Source: Arthrobacter russicus
Lineage (GTDB): Bacteria; Actinomycetota; Actinomycetes; Actinomycetales; Micrococcaceae
Length of the DNA stretch: 64,000 bases
NCBI RefSeq assembly: GCF_031454135.1
Contig: NZ_JAVDQF010000001.1
Coordinates: forward strand, 124,001 to 188,000
Reading direction: 5' to 3'
Numbering within the stretch: the stretch's first letter is position 1; each line of letters begins with the position of its first letter. The notes under the pieces were generated by a model. It saw nothing but the letters and a program-made list of their open reading frames with translations, was not told where the DNA came from and did no database searches. The position numbers and the translations under genes are program-made. Positions 31,188 through 41,970 of the stretch are shown here, piece by piece.

Positions 31188-32447
31188 ATGACGAATAGCC
31201 CAGTAGACCTTGATCCAGTGAACCAGCCGAAGGCCGTCCTGGTCCTCGAAGACGGCACCCTGTTCCACGGCCAGCCCTACGGCGCCATCGGAACAGCCCT
31301 CGGCGAGGCGGTGTTCGCCACCGGAATGACCGGGTACCAGGAGACGATCACTGACCCGTCCTACGCCCGGCAACTGGTGGTTCAGACCGCCCCGCACATC
31401 GGGAACACCGGAGTCAACGACGAGGACGCAGAGTCCCGCAAGATCTGGGTTTCCGGTTACATCGTGCGGGATGCGGCCCGCCGGCCGTCGAACTGGCGCG
31501 CGCAACGCAGCCTCGACGAGGAACTGATCGCCCAAGGCATCATCGGGATCCAAGGCGTCGACACCCGGGCAGTGACCCGGCATCTGCGGGAACGCGGTGC
31601 GATGCGCGCTGCGATCTTCTCCGGTGCCGCGGCCGAAAGACCGGTCGACGAGCTGCTCGCCCAGGTCCGGGCCAGTGCACCGATGGAAGGGGCGAAGTTG
31701 GCCGAAGAGGTCAGCGTGCACGAAGCCTATGTCGTGGAGCCGGCCGAGCACGGCTGGACCGGGCCGGTCAAACACACGGTGGCAGCCTTGGACCTGGGCA
31801 TCAAGGCGATGACCCCGCAGCGTTTCGCGGAGCGCGGCGTACGCGTCCACGTGCTGCCGGCGAGCGCCACTCTGGCGGACATCCGGGCGGTTGCGCCGGA
31901 CGGCGTTTTCATGTCGAACGGTCCCGGGGATCCGGCGACCGCGGACGACCAGGTCCGGGTTTTGCGCGAAGTCCTGGATGCCAAACTGCCGTTCTTCGGC
32001 ATCTGCTTCGGCAATCAGATCCTCGGCCGGGCGCTGGGCTTCGGCACCTACAAGCTGCGCTACGGGCACCGTGGAATCAATCAACCGGTGCTGGACCGGG
32101 CCACCGGCAAAGTCGAAATCACCTCGCAGAACCACGGGTTCGCGGTGGATGCACCGAAGGAACGGATCAGCGATGCCCCGGAGGCGCGCTTCGGCCGGGT
32201 CGAAGTCAGCCACATCAGCCTCAACGACAATGTCGTGGAAGGTTTGCGCTGCCTCGACGTGCCGGCGTTCTCGGTGCAATACCACCCCGAGGCCGCGGCG
32301 GGGCCGCATGATTCGGCCTACCTCTTCGACCGGTTCATCGAACTGATGTCGAGCACCCCGAAACCCGGTGCCGAAGGCGCCGATCAGGATTCCACGCACG
32401 GCGAGATGCAGGCTGCCGGCTCTACGCAGGACAAGGACGCGAAGTAA
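31188..32447 (+). CDS. carA: Carbamoyl-phosphate synthase small subunit (glutaminase)
   Basis: Hydrolyses glutamine and passes ammonia to CarB. The 419-residue protein has the small-subunit N-terminal domain ([35 protein letters not shown]). The class I amidotransferase domain follows: GPGDPATAD loop, nucleophile Cys in [16 protein letters not shown] near residue 271, and His/Glu in [13 protein letters not shown] polar 25-residue tail is extra. The ATG comes one base after the preceding stop, and the carA stop overlaps the carB start (TAATG). Confidence 0.95.
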   Translation: MTNSPVDLDPVNQPKAVLVLEDGTLFHGQPYGAIGTALGEAVFATGMTGYQETITDPSYARQLVVQTAPHIGNTGVNDEDAESRKIWVSGYIVRDAARRPSNWRAQRSLDEELIAQGIIGIQGVDTRAVTRHLRERGAMRAAIFSGAAAERPVDELLAQVRASAPMEGAKLAEEVSVHEAYVVEPAEHGWTGPVKHTVAALDLGIKAMTPQRFAERGVRVHVLPASATLADIRAVAPDGVFMSNGPGDPATADDQVRVLREVLDAKLPFFGICFGNQILGRALGFGTYKLRYGHRGINQPVLDRATGKVEITSQNHGFAVDAPKERISDAPEARFGRVEVSHISLNDNVVEGLRCLDVPAFSVQYHPEAAAGPHDSAYLFDRFIELMSSTPKPGAEGADQDSTHGEMQAAGSTQDKDAK

Positions 32448-35400
32448 TGCCCAAGAGAGACGATTTGAAATCAGTCCTGGTCATCGGCTCCGGCCCGATC
32501 GTGATCGGACAGGCCGCGGAGTTCGACTATTCGGGAACCCAAGCGCTGCGCGTTCTGAAGGAAGAGGGCCTGCGGGTCATCCTGGTGAACTCGAACCCGG
32601 CCACCATCATGACCGACCCGGAGTTCGCCGATGCGACCTACGTCGAGCCGATCACTCCGGAGGTCGTGGCCAAGATCATCGCCAAGGAACGCCCGGATGC
32701 GATCCTGCCCACGCTGGGCGGGCAGACTGCCTTGAACACCGCGATCGCGCTGGACAAGAACGGGGTATTGGAGAAGTACGACGTCGAGCTCATCGGGGCC
32801 AACATCGCGGCCATCGAGCTCGGTGAAGACCGGGAGAAATTCAAAGGCGTGGTGGAGCGCTGCGGGGCGGAATCCGCCCGTTCGCACATCGTGCACAGCA
32901 TGTCGGAGGCTTTGGCCGCTGCGGCCGATCTGGGCTACCCCTTGGTGGTCCGACCGTCCTTCACGATGGGCGGCCTGGGCTCCGGACTGGCCTACAACGA
33001 GCAGGACCTGCACCGGATCGCCGGTGCCGGATTGCAATACAGCCCGACCAATGAAGTGCTGCTCGAAGAGAGCATCCTGGGCTGGAAAGAATACGAACTC
33101 GAGATGATGCGGGACAAGAACGACAACGTCGTGGTGGTCTGCTCGATCGAAAACTTCGATCCGGTCGGCGTGCACACCGGCGACTCGATCACGGTGGCTC
33201 CGGCGATGACCTTGACCGACCGGGAGTACCAGAACTTGCGGGACATCTCGATCGCGGTGATCCGGGAAGTGGGCGTGGACACCGGCGGCTGCAACATCCA
33301 GTTCGCGATCGAACCGGATACCGGACGGGTCGTGGTGATCGAGATGAACCCCCGGGTCTCCCGTTCCTCGGCCCTGGCCTCCAAAGCGACCGGCTTCGCG
33401 ATCGCGAAGATCGCGACCAAGCTTTCGCTCGGTTACACGCTGGACGAGATCCCGAACGACATCACCCAGAAAACCCCGGCCAGCTTCGAACCGACCCTGG
33501 ACTACGTGGTGGTCAAGGTCCCGCGTTTCGCCTTCGAGAAGTTCCCGGCGGCGGACGCTACCCTGACCACCACGATGAAGAGCGTCGGCGAAGCCATGGC
33601 GATCGGCCGCAATTTCACCGAGGCCCTGCAGAAGGCGTTGCGTTCCTTGGAACAGAAGGGCAGCCAACTCGATTTCGGCAGCCTCAATGCGCTCGACGTG
33701 CCGGCCCTGGTGGAGGCTGCCAAACGGCCGAGCACGGAGCGGCTGGGCCAGGTGCAGCGGGCGCTCTCCGGCGGTGCCACCGTCGAGGAGCTGTATGCCG
33801 CGACCGGAATCGATCCCTGGTTCTTGGACCAATTGCAGCTGCTCAACGAAATCGCGGCCGAGCTGCGCGGCGCCGCGCAGCTGGACGAGGCGCTGTTGCG
33901 CCGGGCGAAACGGCACGGCTTCTCCGATGCGCAGATCGCGGAGCTGACGCATCACGCGGAATCGGTGGTGCGCGGCGTGCGGCAGGCACTCGGCGTCCGC
34001 CCGGTCTACAAGACGGTGGACACCTGTGCTGCGGAATTCGCCGCCTACACGCCATACCACTACTCGTCCTATGACTTGGAAGACGAGATCGCACTGCACG
34101 AGAAGCCCTCGGTGATCATCCTGGGCTCCGGACCGAACCGGATCGGGCAGGGCATCGAGTTCGACTATTCCTGCGTGCACGCCTCGATGGCCTTGCGCAC
34201 AGCCGGCTATGAAACGGTCATGGTCAACTGCAATCCGGAGACGGTTTCCACCGACTACGACGTCTCCACCCGGCTCTACTTCGAACCGCTCACGCTCGAA
34301 GACGTGCTCGAGGTGATCGCCGCCGAGGAGCGCACCGGGGGAGTCCTGGGCGTCTTCGTGCAGCTGGGTGGGCAGACTCCGTTGAAGCTCGCGCAAGACC
34401 TGGCCGACGCCGGGGTGCCGATCCTGGGCACTTCGCCGGAAGCGATTGATCTGGCCGAGCACCGTGGCCAGTTCGCCCGGGTTCTGGAACAGGCCGGATT
34501 GGTGGCGCCGAAGAACGGCACTGCGGTATCGTTCGAAGACGCCAAGCGGGTCGCCGACGAGATCGGGTACCCGGTGCTGGTCCGGCCGTCCTATGTGCTG
34601 GGCGGCCGGGGCATGGAGATCGTCTACGACGAGGCGAATCTTTCCCGCTACATCAGCAACGCCACGGAAATCACGCCGGATCACCCGGTGCTGATCGACC
34701 GGTTCCTGGAAGACGCGATCGAGATCGACGTCGATGCGCTTTTCGACGGCAAAGACATGTACCTCGGCGGAGTCATGGAGCACATCGAAGAAGCCGGCAT
34801 CCATTCCGGGGATTCGGCCTGCGTGTTGCCGCCGATCACCCTGGGCAAAGCCGTGGTGGACCGGGTGCGCGAAGCGACCCGGGCGATCGCGGAGGGCGTG
34901 GGGGTGCGCGGTCTGATCAACATCCAATTCGCCCTCGCCTCGGACATCCTGTACGTGCTCGAAGCCAACCCGCGGGCCTCCCGGACGGTCCCGTTCGTCT
35001 CGAAGGCGACCGGGGTGCAGCTGGCCAAGGCCGCAGCGTTGATCGGCACCGGGGTGACGATCAACCAATTGCGCACCGCCTACAAAATGATCCCGCCGGT
35101 GCCGGGCCAGCCGGGCTCCTTCGACGGCGGTTCATTGCCGCTGGGCGCTCCGGTGGCGGTGAAGGAAGCGGTGCTGCCGTTCAGCCGCTTCCGGACCCCC
35201 GAAGGCGCGGTGGTGGATTCGCTGCTCGGCCCGGAAATGCGCTCCACCGGTGAGGTGATGGGCATCGACATGCATTTCGACACGGCTTTCGCGAAAAGCC
35301 AGGCCGCTGCGAACAACGCTTTGCCGACCGAAGGCAAGGTCTTCGTTTCGGTGGCCAACCGGGACAAACGGGCGGTGATCATGGCGGTCAAGCTGTTGGC

Positions 35401-35788
35401 CGATTTGGGTTTCGAAATCGTCTCCACGGGCGGCACCGCCGATGTGCTGCGGCGCAATGGCATCCAGTCCACGACCGTGCGCAAGGTCGCCGAGGGTGCC
35501 GGCGCGGACGGCGAGGGCACGATCACCGACCTGATCATCGCCGGCGAGATCGACATGGTCTTCAACACGCCGACCGGCGGCGAAGCGCGTGGCGACGGAT
35601 ATGAAATCCGGGCGGCCGCGACGTCGATCGGGATTCCCTGCATCACCACGGTGGCCGAGTTCAACGTCGCGGTGCTGGCGATCGAAGCGATGCGCAGTTT
35701 CGAATGGAATGTTTCCAGTCTGCAGGAACACGCGAAAACGCTGCTCGAAGCAGTAGCCGCTGCGGCACCGGAGCCGGGCAATGCCTGA
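32447..35788 (+). CDS. carB: Carbamoyl-phosphate synthase large subunit
   Basis: Makes carbamoyl phosphate from bicarbonate, ammonia and two ATP, for both pyrimidines and arginine. The 1113-residue protein has the duplicated synthetase halves. The first opens with [19 protein letters not shown]. The second opens near residue 562 with [19 protein letters not shown]. Each has an ATP-grasp domain. An oligomerisation domain lies between them, and a C-terminal MGS-like allosteric domain ([19 protein letters not shown] onwards, about residue 965) would bind UMP or ornithine. Length and motifs are complete. It overlaps pyrF by 8 bases. Confidence 0.97.
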   Translation: MPKRDDLKSVLVIGSGPIVIGQAAEFDYSGTQALRVLKEEGLRVILVNSNPATIMTDPEFADATYVEPITPEVVAKIIAKERPDAILPTLGGQTALNTAIALDKNGVLEKYDVELIGANIAAIELGEDREKFKGVVERCGAESARSHIVHSMSEALAAAADLGYPLVVRPSFTMGGLGSGLAYNEQDLHRIAGAGLQYSPTNEVLLEESILGWKEYELEMMRDKNDNVVVVCSIENFDPVGVHTGDSITVAPAMTLTDREYQNLRDISIAVIREVGVDTGGCNIQFAIEPDTGRVVVIEMNPRVSRSSALASKATGFAIAKIATKLSLGYTLDEIPNDITQKTPASFEPTLDYVVVKVPRFAFEKFPAADATLTTTMKSVGEAMAIGRNFTEALQKALRSLEQKGSQLDFGSLNALDVPALVEAAKRPSTERLGQVQRALSGGATVEELYAATGIDPWFLDQLQLLNEIAAELRGAAQLDEALLRRAKRHGFSDAQIAELTHHAESVVRGVRQALGVRPVYKTVDTCAAEFAAYTPYHYSSYDLEDEIALHEKPSVIILGSGPNRIGQGIEFDYSCVHASMALRTAGYETVMVNCNPETVSTDYDVSTRLYFEPLTLEDVLEVIAAEERTGGVLGVFVQLGGQTPLKLAQDLADAGVPILGTSPEAIDLAEHRGQFARVLEQAGLVAPKNGTAVSFEDAKRVADEIGYPVLVRPSYVLGGRGMEIVYDEANLSRYISNATEITPDHPVLIDRFLEDAIEIDVDALFDGKDMYLGGVMEHIEEAGIHSGDSACVLPPITLGKAVVDRVREATRAIAEGVGVRGLINIQFALASDILYVLEANPRASRTVPFVSKATGVQLAKAAALIGTGVTINQLRTAYKMIPPVPGQPGSFDGGSLPLGAPVAVKEAVLPFSRFRTPEGAVVDSLLGPEMRSTGEVMGIDMHFDTAFAKSQAAANNALPTEGKVFVSVANRDKRAVIMAVKLLADLGFEIVSTGGTADVLRRNGIQSTTVRKVAEGAGADGEGTITDLIIAGEIDMVFNTPTGGEARGDGYEIRAAATSIGIPCITTVAEFNVAVLAIEAMRSFEWNVSSLQEHAKTLLEAVAAAAPEPGNA

Positions 35789-36656
35789 GCAACCGTCGGC
35801 TGCGGAGGGGTTTGGCGCCCGGCTGGCAGCGCTGATTGCGGAACGCGGCCGGTTGTGCGTCGGCATCGACCCGCATCCGGCCCTGTTGCAGGCCTGGGAC
35901 CTGCCGGACACCGCTCGCGGGGCGCGGGATTTCAGCTTGCGGATCCTGGAGGCTTCGACCGGTCTGGTACCGGCGGTGAAACCGCAGGTCGCGCTGTTCG
36001 AACGGTTCGGTTCGGCCGGGTTCCTGGTCTTGGAGGAACTGCTCGGTGCGGCTCGGGATGCCGGCGTGCTCAGCATCGCGGATGCCAAACGCGGCGACAT
36101 CGGTTCGACCATGGCCGCTTATGCGCTGGCCTGGCTGGACGACGAATCGACCTTGGCCGCGGATGCGGTGACGTTGAGCCCGTACCTGGGCTTCGAGTCC
36201 CTGCGGCCGGCACTCGATCTGGCCGCCGCACAGGGCCGCGGCGTGTTCGTGCTGGGGCTGACCTCGAATCCGGAAGGCGCAGCCGTGCAGCATGCCGGCG
36301 GTTCGACGGCCGGAGATTCGGTGGCGGCCCGGATCGTCGCTGCTGCCAGCGCGGAGAACCGTGCCGAAATGGCACGGAGCGGAACTGCTTTGGGTTCAAC
36401 CGGACTGGTGATCGGCGCTACGGTCGGCACCGCGGTCCGCGATTTGGGCCTTGACCTGACCGCGGTCCGCGGCCCGATTCTGGCTCCCGGGCTAGGTGCG
36501 CAAGGCGCTACCGGCGCAGATCTGCGGGCCCTTTTCGGCACCGCATTCGACCAGGTGCTGGCAACGTCGAGCCGTGGCATCGGGATGGCCGGTCCGGATC
36601 TGACGGAGCTCCGCAAAGCGATCCTGGCCGCTACGGCGGATCTCCGCGGGGCATAA
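35781..36656 (+). CDS. pyrF: Orotidine 5'-phosphate decarboxylase (type 2)
   Basis: Decarboxylates OMP to UMP, the last step of the pathway. The 291-residue protein is the longer subfamily found in actinobacteria. Evidence is the N-terminal [27 protein letters not shown], and the catalytic Lys/Asp cluster [18 protein letters not shown] near residue 95. [11 protein letters not shown] and [11 protein letters not shown] (phosphate-binding) follow. It is the last gene of the operon; pyrD and pyrE are not in the window. A strong bidirectional terminator begins four bases after the stop. Confidence 0.94.
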   Translation: MPEQPSAAEGFGARLAALIAERGRLCVGIDPHPALLQAWDLPDTARGARDFSLRILEASTGLVPAVKPQVALFERFGSAGFLVLEELLGAARDAGVLSIADAKRGDIGSTMAAYALAWLDDESTLAADAVTLSPYLGFESLRPALDLAAAQGRGVFVLGLTSNPEGAAVQHAGGSTAGDSVAARIVAAASAENRAEMARSGTALGSTGLVIGATVGTAVRDLGLDLTAVRGPILAPGLGAQGATGADLRALFGTAFDQVLATSSRGIGMAGPDLTELRKAILAATADLRGA

Positions 36657-36660
36657 AAAA

Positions 36661-36713
36661 TTGCGTGTCGCGATCGGCGCCCCGATTCGAGGGGTGCCGA
36701 TCGCGACACGCAA
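36661..36713. terminator. Bidirectional terminator, pyrF / MFS
   Basis: A 23-bp stem (36661-36683 with 36691-36713, one G-T wobble) with a 7-base loop between convergent genes. A run of A precedes it, which reads as U on the minus-strand transcript, so it serves the MFS gene especially well. Confidence 0.85.
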
Positions 36714-36730
36714 CGGTGGCCTTGCCTGGC

Positions 36731-38218
36731 TCAGTGCGTTGCTTCGGCGTTCTCCGGTTTGCTGATGAAGAAACCGATCACGATGTTCACCGTGAACAGG
36801 ATCGCGCCGATCATGAATGCGGCCCGGATGCCGCCTGCAGTGGCTACCTCCAGGTTGGCTCCGCTGCTGGTCAGGCCCGCCGTCGTCGAACTCATCACCG
36901 CAATGAACAGCGCGGTGCCCGCAGCGCCGGCCACCTGCTGGACCGTGCCGACCGTCGCGGAACCGTGGGAATACAACTTCGGTTCCAGTGAAGACAGCCC
37001 CGCGGTGAACAGCGGGGTGAAGGTCAAGCCCAGACCAAGGCTCAGCAACATGTGCATGGCGAGCACATAGTAGGGCGAGGTGGTGGCGCTGACCGTGGCG
37101 AGCAGCCACAGCGACGCGGTCACCACTATGGTGCCCGGAACGATCAGCGGCCGGGGACCGTACTTGTCGTAGAGCCGGCCGACGATCGGGGCGGAAAGCC
37201 CCATCAGCAATCCGCCCGGCAAGAGCAGCAGGCCGACCCACAGGTTTTCCACGTGCAGCACCTTCTGCAGGTAGATCGGCAACAGGATGATGGTGCCGAA
37301 GAGCGCCATCATGGCGATCATCATCATCACCACGGTCGCGGTGAACGAACCGTTCCGGAAAGTCCGCAGATCCAGCAGGGCCTCGTCCTTGCGCTGCAGC
37401 CGGAGCTGCCGGAAGACGAATCCGGCCAAAGCCGCGATGCCGACGGCCAGCGAGATCACCAGTACCCAGGCCGAACCGCCGGTGCTGCTGTGCGCCATCT
37501 GGCTCAAACCGAAGACCAGGCCGCTGAAACCAAAAGCGGACAGCACCACTGACGTCAGGTCCAACGGAGCATGCCCGGGCTCATTGACGTTGCGCACCCA
37601 GCGGATGCCCACAGCGAGCATGATCAAAGCGATCGGCAAGACCACGCCGAACATCCAACGCCAGGAGCCGAGGCTGAGGATCACCCCGGCGATGGTCGGG
37701 CCGATCGCCGGGGCCACCGAAATCACGATGCTGATATTGCCCATGGTGCGGCCGCGGGATTCTGCCGGGACCAGCTGCATGATCGTGGTCATCAACAACG
37801 GCATCATGATCGCGGTTCCACTGGCCTGGATGATCCGGGCGATCAGCAGCACGCTGAAACCGGGGGAGACCACGGCCAAGGCGGTGCCGATGCTGAACAG
37901 GGTCATGGCCAGGATGAAGACCTGGCGGGTGGTCAGCCGTTGCAGCAGGAAGCCCGTGGTCGGGATGATCACCGCCATAGTCAGCATGAACGAGGTGGAG
38001 AGCCATTGCACGGTCGATTCGTCGATGCTCAAATCGTTCATCAGCGGCACCAGGGCGACGTTCATGATGGTCTCGTTCAAGAACACCACGAAGGTGGCCG
38101 CGAGCAGCAAATAGATGACCTGGTTGTTCCGGCGTTTCAGATCGGCACCGTTCAACGGTGCTGTGTCCGGGCTGGTAGAACGTGGACTAGGCGGATGGTT
38201 TTGCGTGGTTTCAGTCAT
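36731..38218 (-). CDS. MFS multidrug exporter, DHA2 (EmrB/QacA-like) family
   Basis: A 495-residue integral membrane protein with about 14 hydrophobic helices, the DHA2 drug/H+ antiporter layout. Motif A-like loop residues appear as GRLYDKYGPRPLIVPG, and motif C-like residues as SVAPAIGPTIAGVILS. The N-terminal 30 residues are a polar tail. A good ribosome site (AAGGGAGA) lies before the ATG. The substrate is unknown. It sits with the next gene between pyrF and mihF, positions that are adjacent or nearly so in many actinobacteria, so it is accessory. The 284-base gap upstream shows no obvious regulator gene or operator. Confidence 0.9.
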   Translation of the reverse strand: MTETTQNHPPSPRSTSPDTAPLNGADLKRRNNQVIYLLLAATFVVFLNETIMNVALVPLMNDLSIDESTVQWLSTSFMLTMAVIIPTTGFLLQRLTTRQVFILAMTLFSIGTALAVVSPGFSVLLIARIIQASGTAIMMPLLMTTIMQLVPAESRGRTMGNISIVISVAPAIGPTIAGVILSLGSWRWMFGVVLPIALIMLAVGIRWVRNVNEPGHAPLDLTSVVLSAFGFSGLVFGLSQMAHSSTGGSAWVLVISLAVGIAALAGFVFRQLRLQRKDEALLDLRTFRNGSFTATVVMMMIAMMALFGTIILLPIYLQKVLHVENLWVGLLLLPGGLLMGLSAPIVGRLYDKYGPRPLIVPGTIVVTASLWLLATVSATTSPYYVLAMHMLLSLGLGLTFTPLFTAGLSSLEPKLYSHGSATVGTVQQVAGAAGTALFIAVMSSTTAGLTSSGANLEVATAGGIRAAFMIGAILFTVNIVIGFFISKPENAEATH

Positions 38219-38502
38219 GGATCTCCCTTAAGAATCATTGGCACAAGCGATCAGGGGCCACCGGTATTCCCGGCTCGGAGACTTCCGGAACGGATTGCGA
38301 TGGACTACCCGGATTGATGTCGGGAAGGCCGCAGGAGCATCGCGCTGTGGCGGAATCCTGGGGCCGGCGTCTGCTTCCGCAAGCGGCAGCGCGAAGGCGC
38401 GCAGCAAGGGAGGCCGCAATCAAATGGTCATAGCACGATGATAGACGATCAACCGGCAGGCGTCGACGGTTTTGGCCGGGAAAGCAGCGGTAGGCTGTGC
38501 GC

Positions 38503-39225
38503 ATGCAGACGGTCAGCGAACAAATGCATCTGGATTCCTTGGACGGCGCCCTCGGTTTCCTGGAAGGCAAGCTGTCCCGGGCCCGCGCAGCGCCGGGGAC
38601 CGCGGTGCCGGCCTGCCCCGGATGGACGGTTGCCGATCTGTACGGGCATCTGGGTACCGTGCACCGGTGGATCTCCGAGATTCTGGAACTCGCCGGGACC
38701 GGTCAGCGCCCCGGACCGCGCAGCGACGGTTCGCGTCCCCCGGACGCGGATCCGTTCGACTTCTTCGCGGCTTCCGCCCGGGAGATGTTCCGAAAACTCT
38801 GCGCTGCCGACCCGGCCACGCCGAGCTGGACCTTTGGTCCGCCGCCGCGCACCGTGCGGTTCTGGCTCCGGCGGCAGAATCTGGAACACCTGATCCACGC
38901 CGAAGACCTGGCCCAGGCCTTGCGGCTTCCCGCGCCGGAGCTCTCCGCCCAGATGGCGCTGGACGGTGCGGACGAAGTGCTGGGCATGCTGGTTCCGCAG
39001 CGGATCCGGGCCGGTTCGGTTCCGGCGCCGAGTCCCGCTCTGGCTTTCGAGTCGGCCGGCCGACGTTGGTTGATCGGCGACGGCGAACCGGTGGCCGAGC
39101 TCAGCTCCGAGCCGGTTCCGCTTTTCCACGGGCTCTGGGGGCGTTCCAGACTGCTTGAATCGGCGACCGTTGCGGGCCCGGTCCGCGGCTTCACCGAATT
39201 TCTCGCGACCGACTACGTTCCGTGA
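38503..39225 (+). CDS. Maleylpyruvate isomerase family mycothiol-dependent enzyme
   Basis: A 240-residue DinB-fold protein. The N-terminal part matches the mycothiol-dependent maleylpyruvate isomerase family: CPGWTVADLYGHLGTVHRW near residue 39 provides a metal-ligand His, and LEHLIHAEDLAQAL near residue 127 provides two more His. The C-terminal domain is smaller and variable. The substrate of this member is not predictable; mycothiol use supports an actinobacterial host. ATG 38503 is preceded by TAGGCT ending 6 bases upstream, suggesting a leaderless mRNA; GTG 38497 is the alternative. It is divergent from the MFS gene. Confidence 0.82.
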   Translation: MQTVSEQMHLDSLDGALGFLEGKLSRARAAPGTAVPACPGWTVADLYGHLGTVHRWISEILELAGTGQRPGPRSDGSRPPDADPFDFFAASAREMFRKLCAADPATPSWTFGPPPRTVRFWLRRQNLEHLIHAEDLAQALRLPAPELSAQMALDGADEVLGMLVPQRIRAGSVPAPSPALAFESAGRRWLIGDGEPVAELSSEPVPLFHGLWGRSRLLESATVAGPVRGFTEFLATDYVP

Positions 39226-39352
39226 CCGGTGCCGGGACCGCCGGCGGCCCGGAGCGGCAATGGATTGATTTTGCCGGTGCCGAGCGGCTAAGTTCAGTGA
39301 AAGTCTTTAGTCACCTAATGACGCCTGACGGCGAAGCCAAGCGAGGGTACCC

Positions 39353-39688
39353 GTGAGTTTGCGACCATTGACAGCGCAGGAACGCGCAGTCGCCCTGGAG
39401 AAAGCCACCAAAGCGCGTGCCATCCGGGCGGAAGTGAAGCAAGGGGTCAAAAGCGGGAAAACCAGCGTCGCGCAAGTGATCAGCGCGGCCGACAAGGAAG
39501 AGGCATTGGGCCGTTTGAAAGTTTCGGAACTCCTGGCCGCGCTGCCCGGCGTAGGCCAGGTCCGGGCCAGTGCGATCATGGCCAAGATCGGGATCGCACC
39601 GACCCGGCGGATCCGAGGGCTCGGGGTGCACCAGCGCAAAGCCCTGATCGAATTGCTCAGCGCCAACAATCCGCGCGCCGCACGGTAG
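39353..39688 (+). CDS. mihF: Integration host factor, actinobacterial type (mIHF)
   Basis: An essential nucleoid protein in mycobacteria and streptomycetes that bends DNA, unrelated in fold to E. coli IHF. The 111-residue protein has a basic N-terminal helix ([19 protein letters not shown]) and then an H2TH/helix-hairpin-helix-like domain: [27 protein letters not shown] (in part), followed by [16 protein letters not shown]. It starts with GTG, preceded by GCGAGGG. It lies just before gmk-rpoZ, as in M. tuberculosis and Streptomyces. gmk starts 10 bases after its stop. Confidence 0.93.
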   Translation: MSLRPLTAQERAVALEKATKARAIRAEVKQGVKSGKTSVAQVISAADKEEALGRLKVSELLAALPGVGQVRASAIMAKIGIAPTRRIRGLGVHQRKALIELLSANNPRAAR

Positions 39689-39698
39689 TTTAGTATCC

Positions 39699-40292
39699 GT
39701 GTCTGATTCACCTTATGCAGCCGGGCTCACCGTCCTGGCCGGGCCGACCGCCGTCGGCAAAGGAACCGTTTCCACTTTCATCCGGGACAATTTCCCCCAG
39801 GTTTGGCTTTCCGTGTCGGCGACCACCAGACCTCCTCGACCCGGTGAAATCGAAGGCGTGCACTATTTCTTCAAAAGCCCTGAGGAGTTCGACCGGCTGA
39901 TTGCCGACGGCGCCTTCCTCGAGTGGGCGGTGGTGCACGGACGGAATCGCTACGGTACGCTGCGCTCGACCGTCGACGCGGCGGTTTCGGCCGGGAAATC
40001 GGTACTCCTGGAAATAGATTTGCAGGGCGCACGCCAGGTCAAGGCGGCGGTTCCAGAGGCCAGATTCGTCTTTCTGGCACCGCCTAGTTGGGACGAATTG
40101 GTGCGCCGGCTGATCGGTCGCGGCACGGAAACCGCCGAAGAGCAGCAACGTCGGCTGGAAACCGCTAAAATAGAACTCGCTGCCGAAGCAGAGTTCGATC
40201 ACACCATCATCAATGACAGTGTGCACAGGGCAGCGGAGGAACTCGTTTCCCTCATGGGAGTCTCCGGTACGTCCGTATCGGAGAACACGTAA
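39699..40292 (+). CDS. gmk: Guanylate kinase
   Basis: Phosphorylates GMP to GDP. The 197-residue protein has the P-loop [13 protein letters not shown] near residue 12, [19 protein letters not shown] for GMP binding, and GNRYGTL-like [25 protein letters not shown] and a lid region complete it. The start is GTG with no ribosome site; TAGTTT at 39686-39691 ends 7 bases before it, consistent with a leaderless transcript starting at the GTG. It is followed by rpoZ after 14 bases. Confidence 0.95.
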   Translation: MSDSPYAAGLTVLAGPTAVGKGTVSTFIRDNFPQVWLSVSATTRPPRPGEIEGVHYFFKSPEEFDRLIADGAFLEWAVVHGRNRYGTLRSTVDAAVSAGKSVLLEIDLQGARQVKAAVPEARFVFLAPPSWDELVRRLIGRGTETAEEQQRRLETAKIELAAEAEFDHTIINDSVHRAAEELVSLMGVSGTSVSENT

Positions 40293-40306
40293 TTTTTGGA
40301 GTATTT

Positions 40307-40579
40307 GTGTCTAATCCTGCCGAAGGCATCATCAACCCGCCGATCGATTCGCTGCTCGAGGCCGCGGATTCGAAATACGGCCTGGTCATCTTCGGTGCCA
40401 AGCGCGCCCGCCAGATCAACGCCTACTACGCACAGCTCCACGAGGGCTTGTTCGAATACGTGGGCCCCTTGGTCGACACCAAGTTGAACGAAAAGCCGCT
40501 CTCCATCGCCTTGCGCGAAATCAACGAGGGCATGCTCGTGGCCAAGCCGGTCGAAGCCCCCGCAGACGGCGCCGAATAA
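40307..40579 (+). CDS. rpoZ: RNA polymerase omega subunit
   Basis: The small subunit that helps assemble beta-prime into RNA polymerase. The 90-residue protein has the conserved helix [19 protein letters not shown] and [18 protein letters not shown], then [15 protein letters not shown]. It starts with GTG preceded by GGAG at a normal distance. It is co-directional and tightly spaced with gmk and coaBC, the conserved actinobacterial order. Confidence 0.95.
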   Translation: MSNPAEGIINPPIDSLLEAADSKYGLVIFGAKRARQINAYYAQLHEGLFEYVGPLVDTKLNEKPLSIALREINEGMLVAKPVEAPADGAE

Positions 40580-40586
40580 GCCCCCG

Positions 40587-41858
40587 ATGCGCATAGTCCT
40601 CGGTGTCGGCGGTGGGATTGCGGCGTACAAGGCCGCTTCCTTGCTGCGTTTGTTCACCGAATCGGGGCATTCGGTCACCGTGATTCCGACTGAAGCCTCG
40701 TTGGCGTTCGTCGGCAAGGCCACGTGGGAAGCGCTGTCCGGCAACCCGGTGAGCAATTCGGTGTTCGATCAGGTGGACAAGGTCAACCACGTCAGGCTGG
40801 GCCACGAAGCCGATCTCCTGGTGATCGCACCGGCAACTGCGGACCTGTTGGCCCGGGCGGCCGGCGGACATGCCGATGATCTGCTGACGAATACCCTGCT
40901 GATGGCGCGCGGTCCGGTGCTTTTCGCTCCGGCGATGCATTCCGAGATGTGGGCGAATCCGGCTACCCGGGCCAACGTCGCGACCCTCCGGGATCGCGGC
41001 GCGAATGTTTTGGAACCGGCAGTCGGCCGGTTGACCGGCGCTGACTCCGGACCGGGCCGGCTGCCCGAGCCCGAGGCGATTTTCACCGCTGCGATGGCCT
41101 TGCTCGACGGGGTTGCGCCAGGCGGCAATGGCGGTTCGAACGCCGTCGCCGCAGCAGATCCGCGGTTGCGCGGCAAACGCGTTGTGGTCACCGCCGGAGG
41201 CACCCGTGAGGCCCTGGACCCGGTCCGGTATCTCGGCAACCGGTCCTCCGGGAAACAAGGCATAGCGGTGGCGCTTGCTGCGCGCGCTGCCGGCGCCGAG
41301 GTCACCTTGATCGCCGCACACGTCGAAGTCGCCCTGCCGCAGGGAATCGACCTGGTCCAGGTGGAAAGCGCCCTGGAGTTGCAAGCGGCCGCACAATCGG
41401 CCAGCAGTACTGCGGACGTCCTGGTGATGGCAGCCGCGGTGGCGGATTTCCGTCCCGACCACACCGAGGGCGCGAAGATCAAAAAACGCGATGACAGTGC
41501 GGACCCGGTGATCACCCTGGTGCGGAATCCGGATATCCTGGCCGGGTTGGTGGCCGATCGGAACGCCGCCGGGCGCCGCCAGCTGATCGTCGGATTCGCG
41601 GCCGAAACCGGCGACGATCGCGGTGGGGTGCTCGACTATGCCCGCGCGAAATTGGAGCGCAAAGGCTGCGACCTCCTGGTGGTCAACCAGGTGGGCCCGG
41701 GCGCCGGCGGGCAGGAACTGACTTTCGGACAGGATTCCAACGAGGTACTCATCCTGGACCGTGACGGCTCCGAACCACTCGCGGCGCTAGGGACGAAACA
41801 AGAAGTCGCGAACGCCGTCATGGCACGAATCGCCGAAAAGCTCGGCGTCGAGAACTGA
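40587..41858 (+). CDS. coaBC: Bifunctional phosphopantothenoylcysteine decarboxylase / ligase
   Basis: Carries out two steps of coenzyme A synthesis: joins cysteine to 4'-phosphopantothenate (CoaB) and decarboxylates the product with FMN (CoaC). The 423-residue fusion starts with the flavoprotein half (VGGGIAAYKAASLLRLF, PATADLLARAAGGHADDLL, APAMHSEMWANPAT). The ligase half begins near residue 195 with VVTAGGTREALDPVRYLGN and NRSSGKQG. Length is normal. It begins 7 bases after rpoZ and is presumably in the same operon. Confidence 0.95.
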   Translation: MRIVLGVGGGIAAYKAASLLRLFTESGHSVTVIPTEASLAFVGKATWEALSGNPVSNSVFDQVDKVNHVRLGHEADLLVIAPATADLLARAAGGHADDLLTNTLLMARGPVLFAPAMHSEMWANPATRANVATLRDRGANVLEPAVGRLTGADSGPGRLPEPEAIFTAAMALLDGVAPGGNGGSNAVAAADPRLRGKRVVVTAGGTREALDPVRYLGNRSSGKQGIAVALAARAAGAEVTLIAAHVEVALPQGIDLVQVESALELQAAAQSASSTADVLVMAAAVADFRPDHTEGAKIKKRDDSADPVITLVRNPDILAGLVADRNAAGRRQLIVGFAAETGDDRGGVLDYARAKLERKGCDLLVVNQVGPGAGGQELTFGQDSNEVLILDRDGSEPLAALGTKQEVANAVMARIAEKLGVEN

Positions 41859-41970
41859 CCACTACCGAAATTCCTGGATTCCGCGCGCGTCCGCGGGTCC
41901 CGCATGAACATCTGTGACTGGCGGTTGCTTCCCAACGGGGCAACGGCCGGCCCGGGAAGTAGAGTGAACT

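Noticed and set aside
32471-35068. 865-codon open frame antisense to carB
   Set aside because: Same high-GC shadow effect; carB is complete and certain.
41859-41970. SAM riboswitch before metK
   Set aside because: The gap is 112 bases, a leaderless promoter sits 5 bases from the GTG, and no SAM-box pattern is visible.
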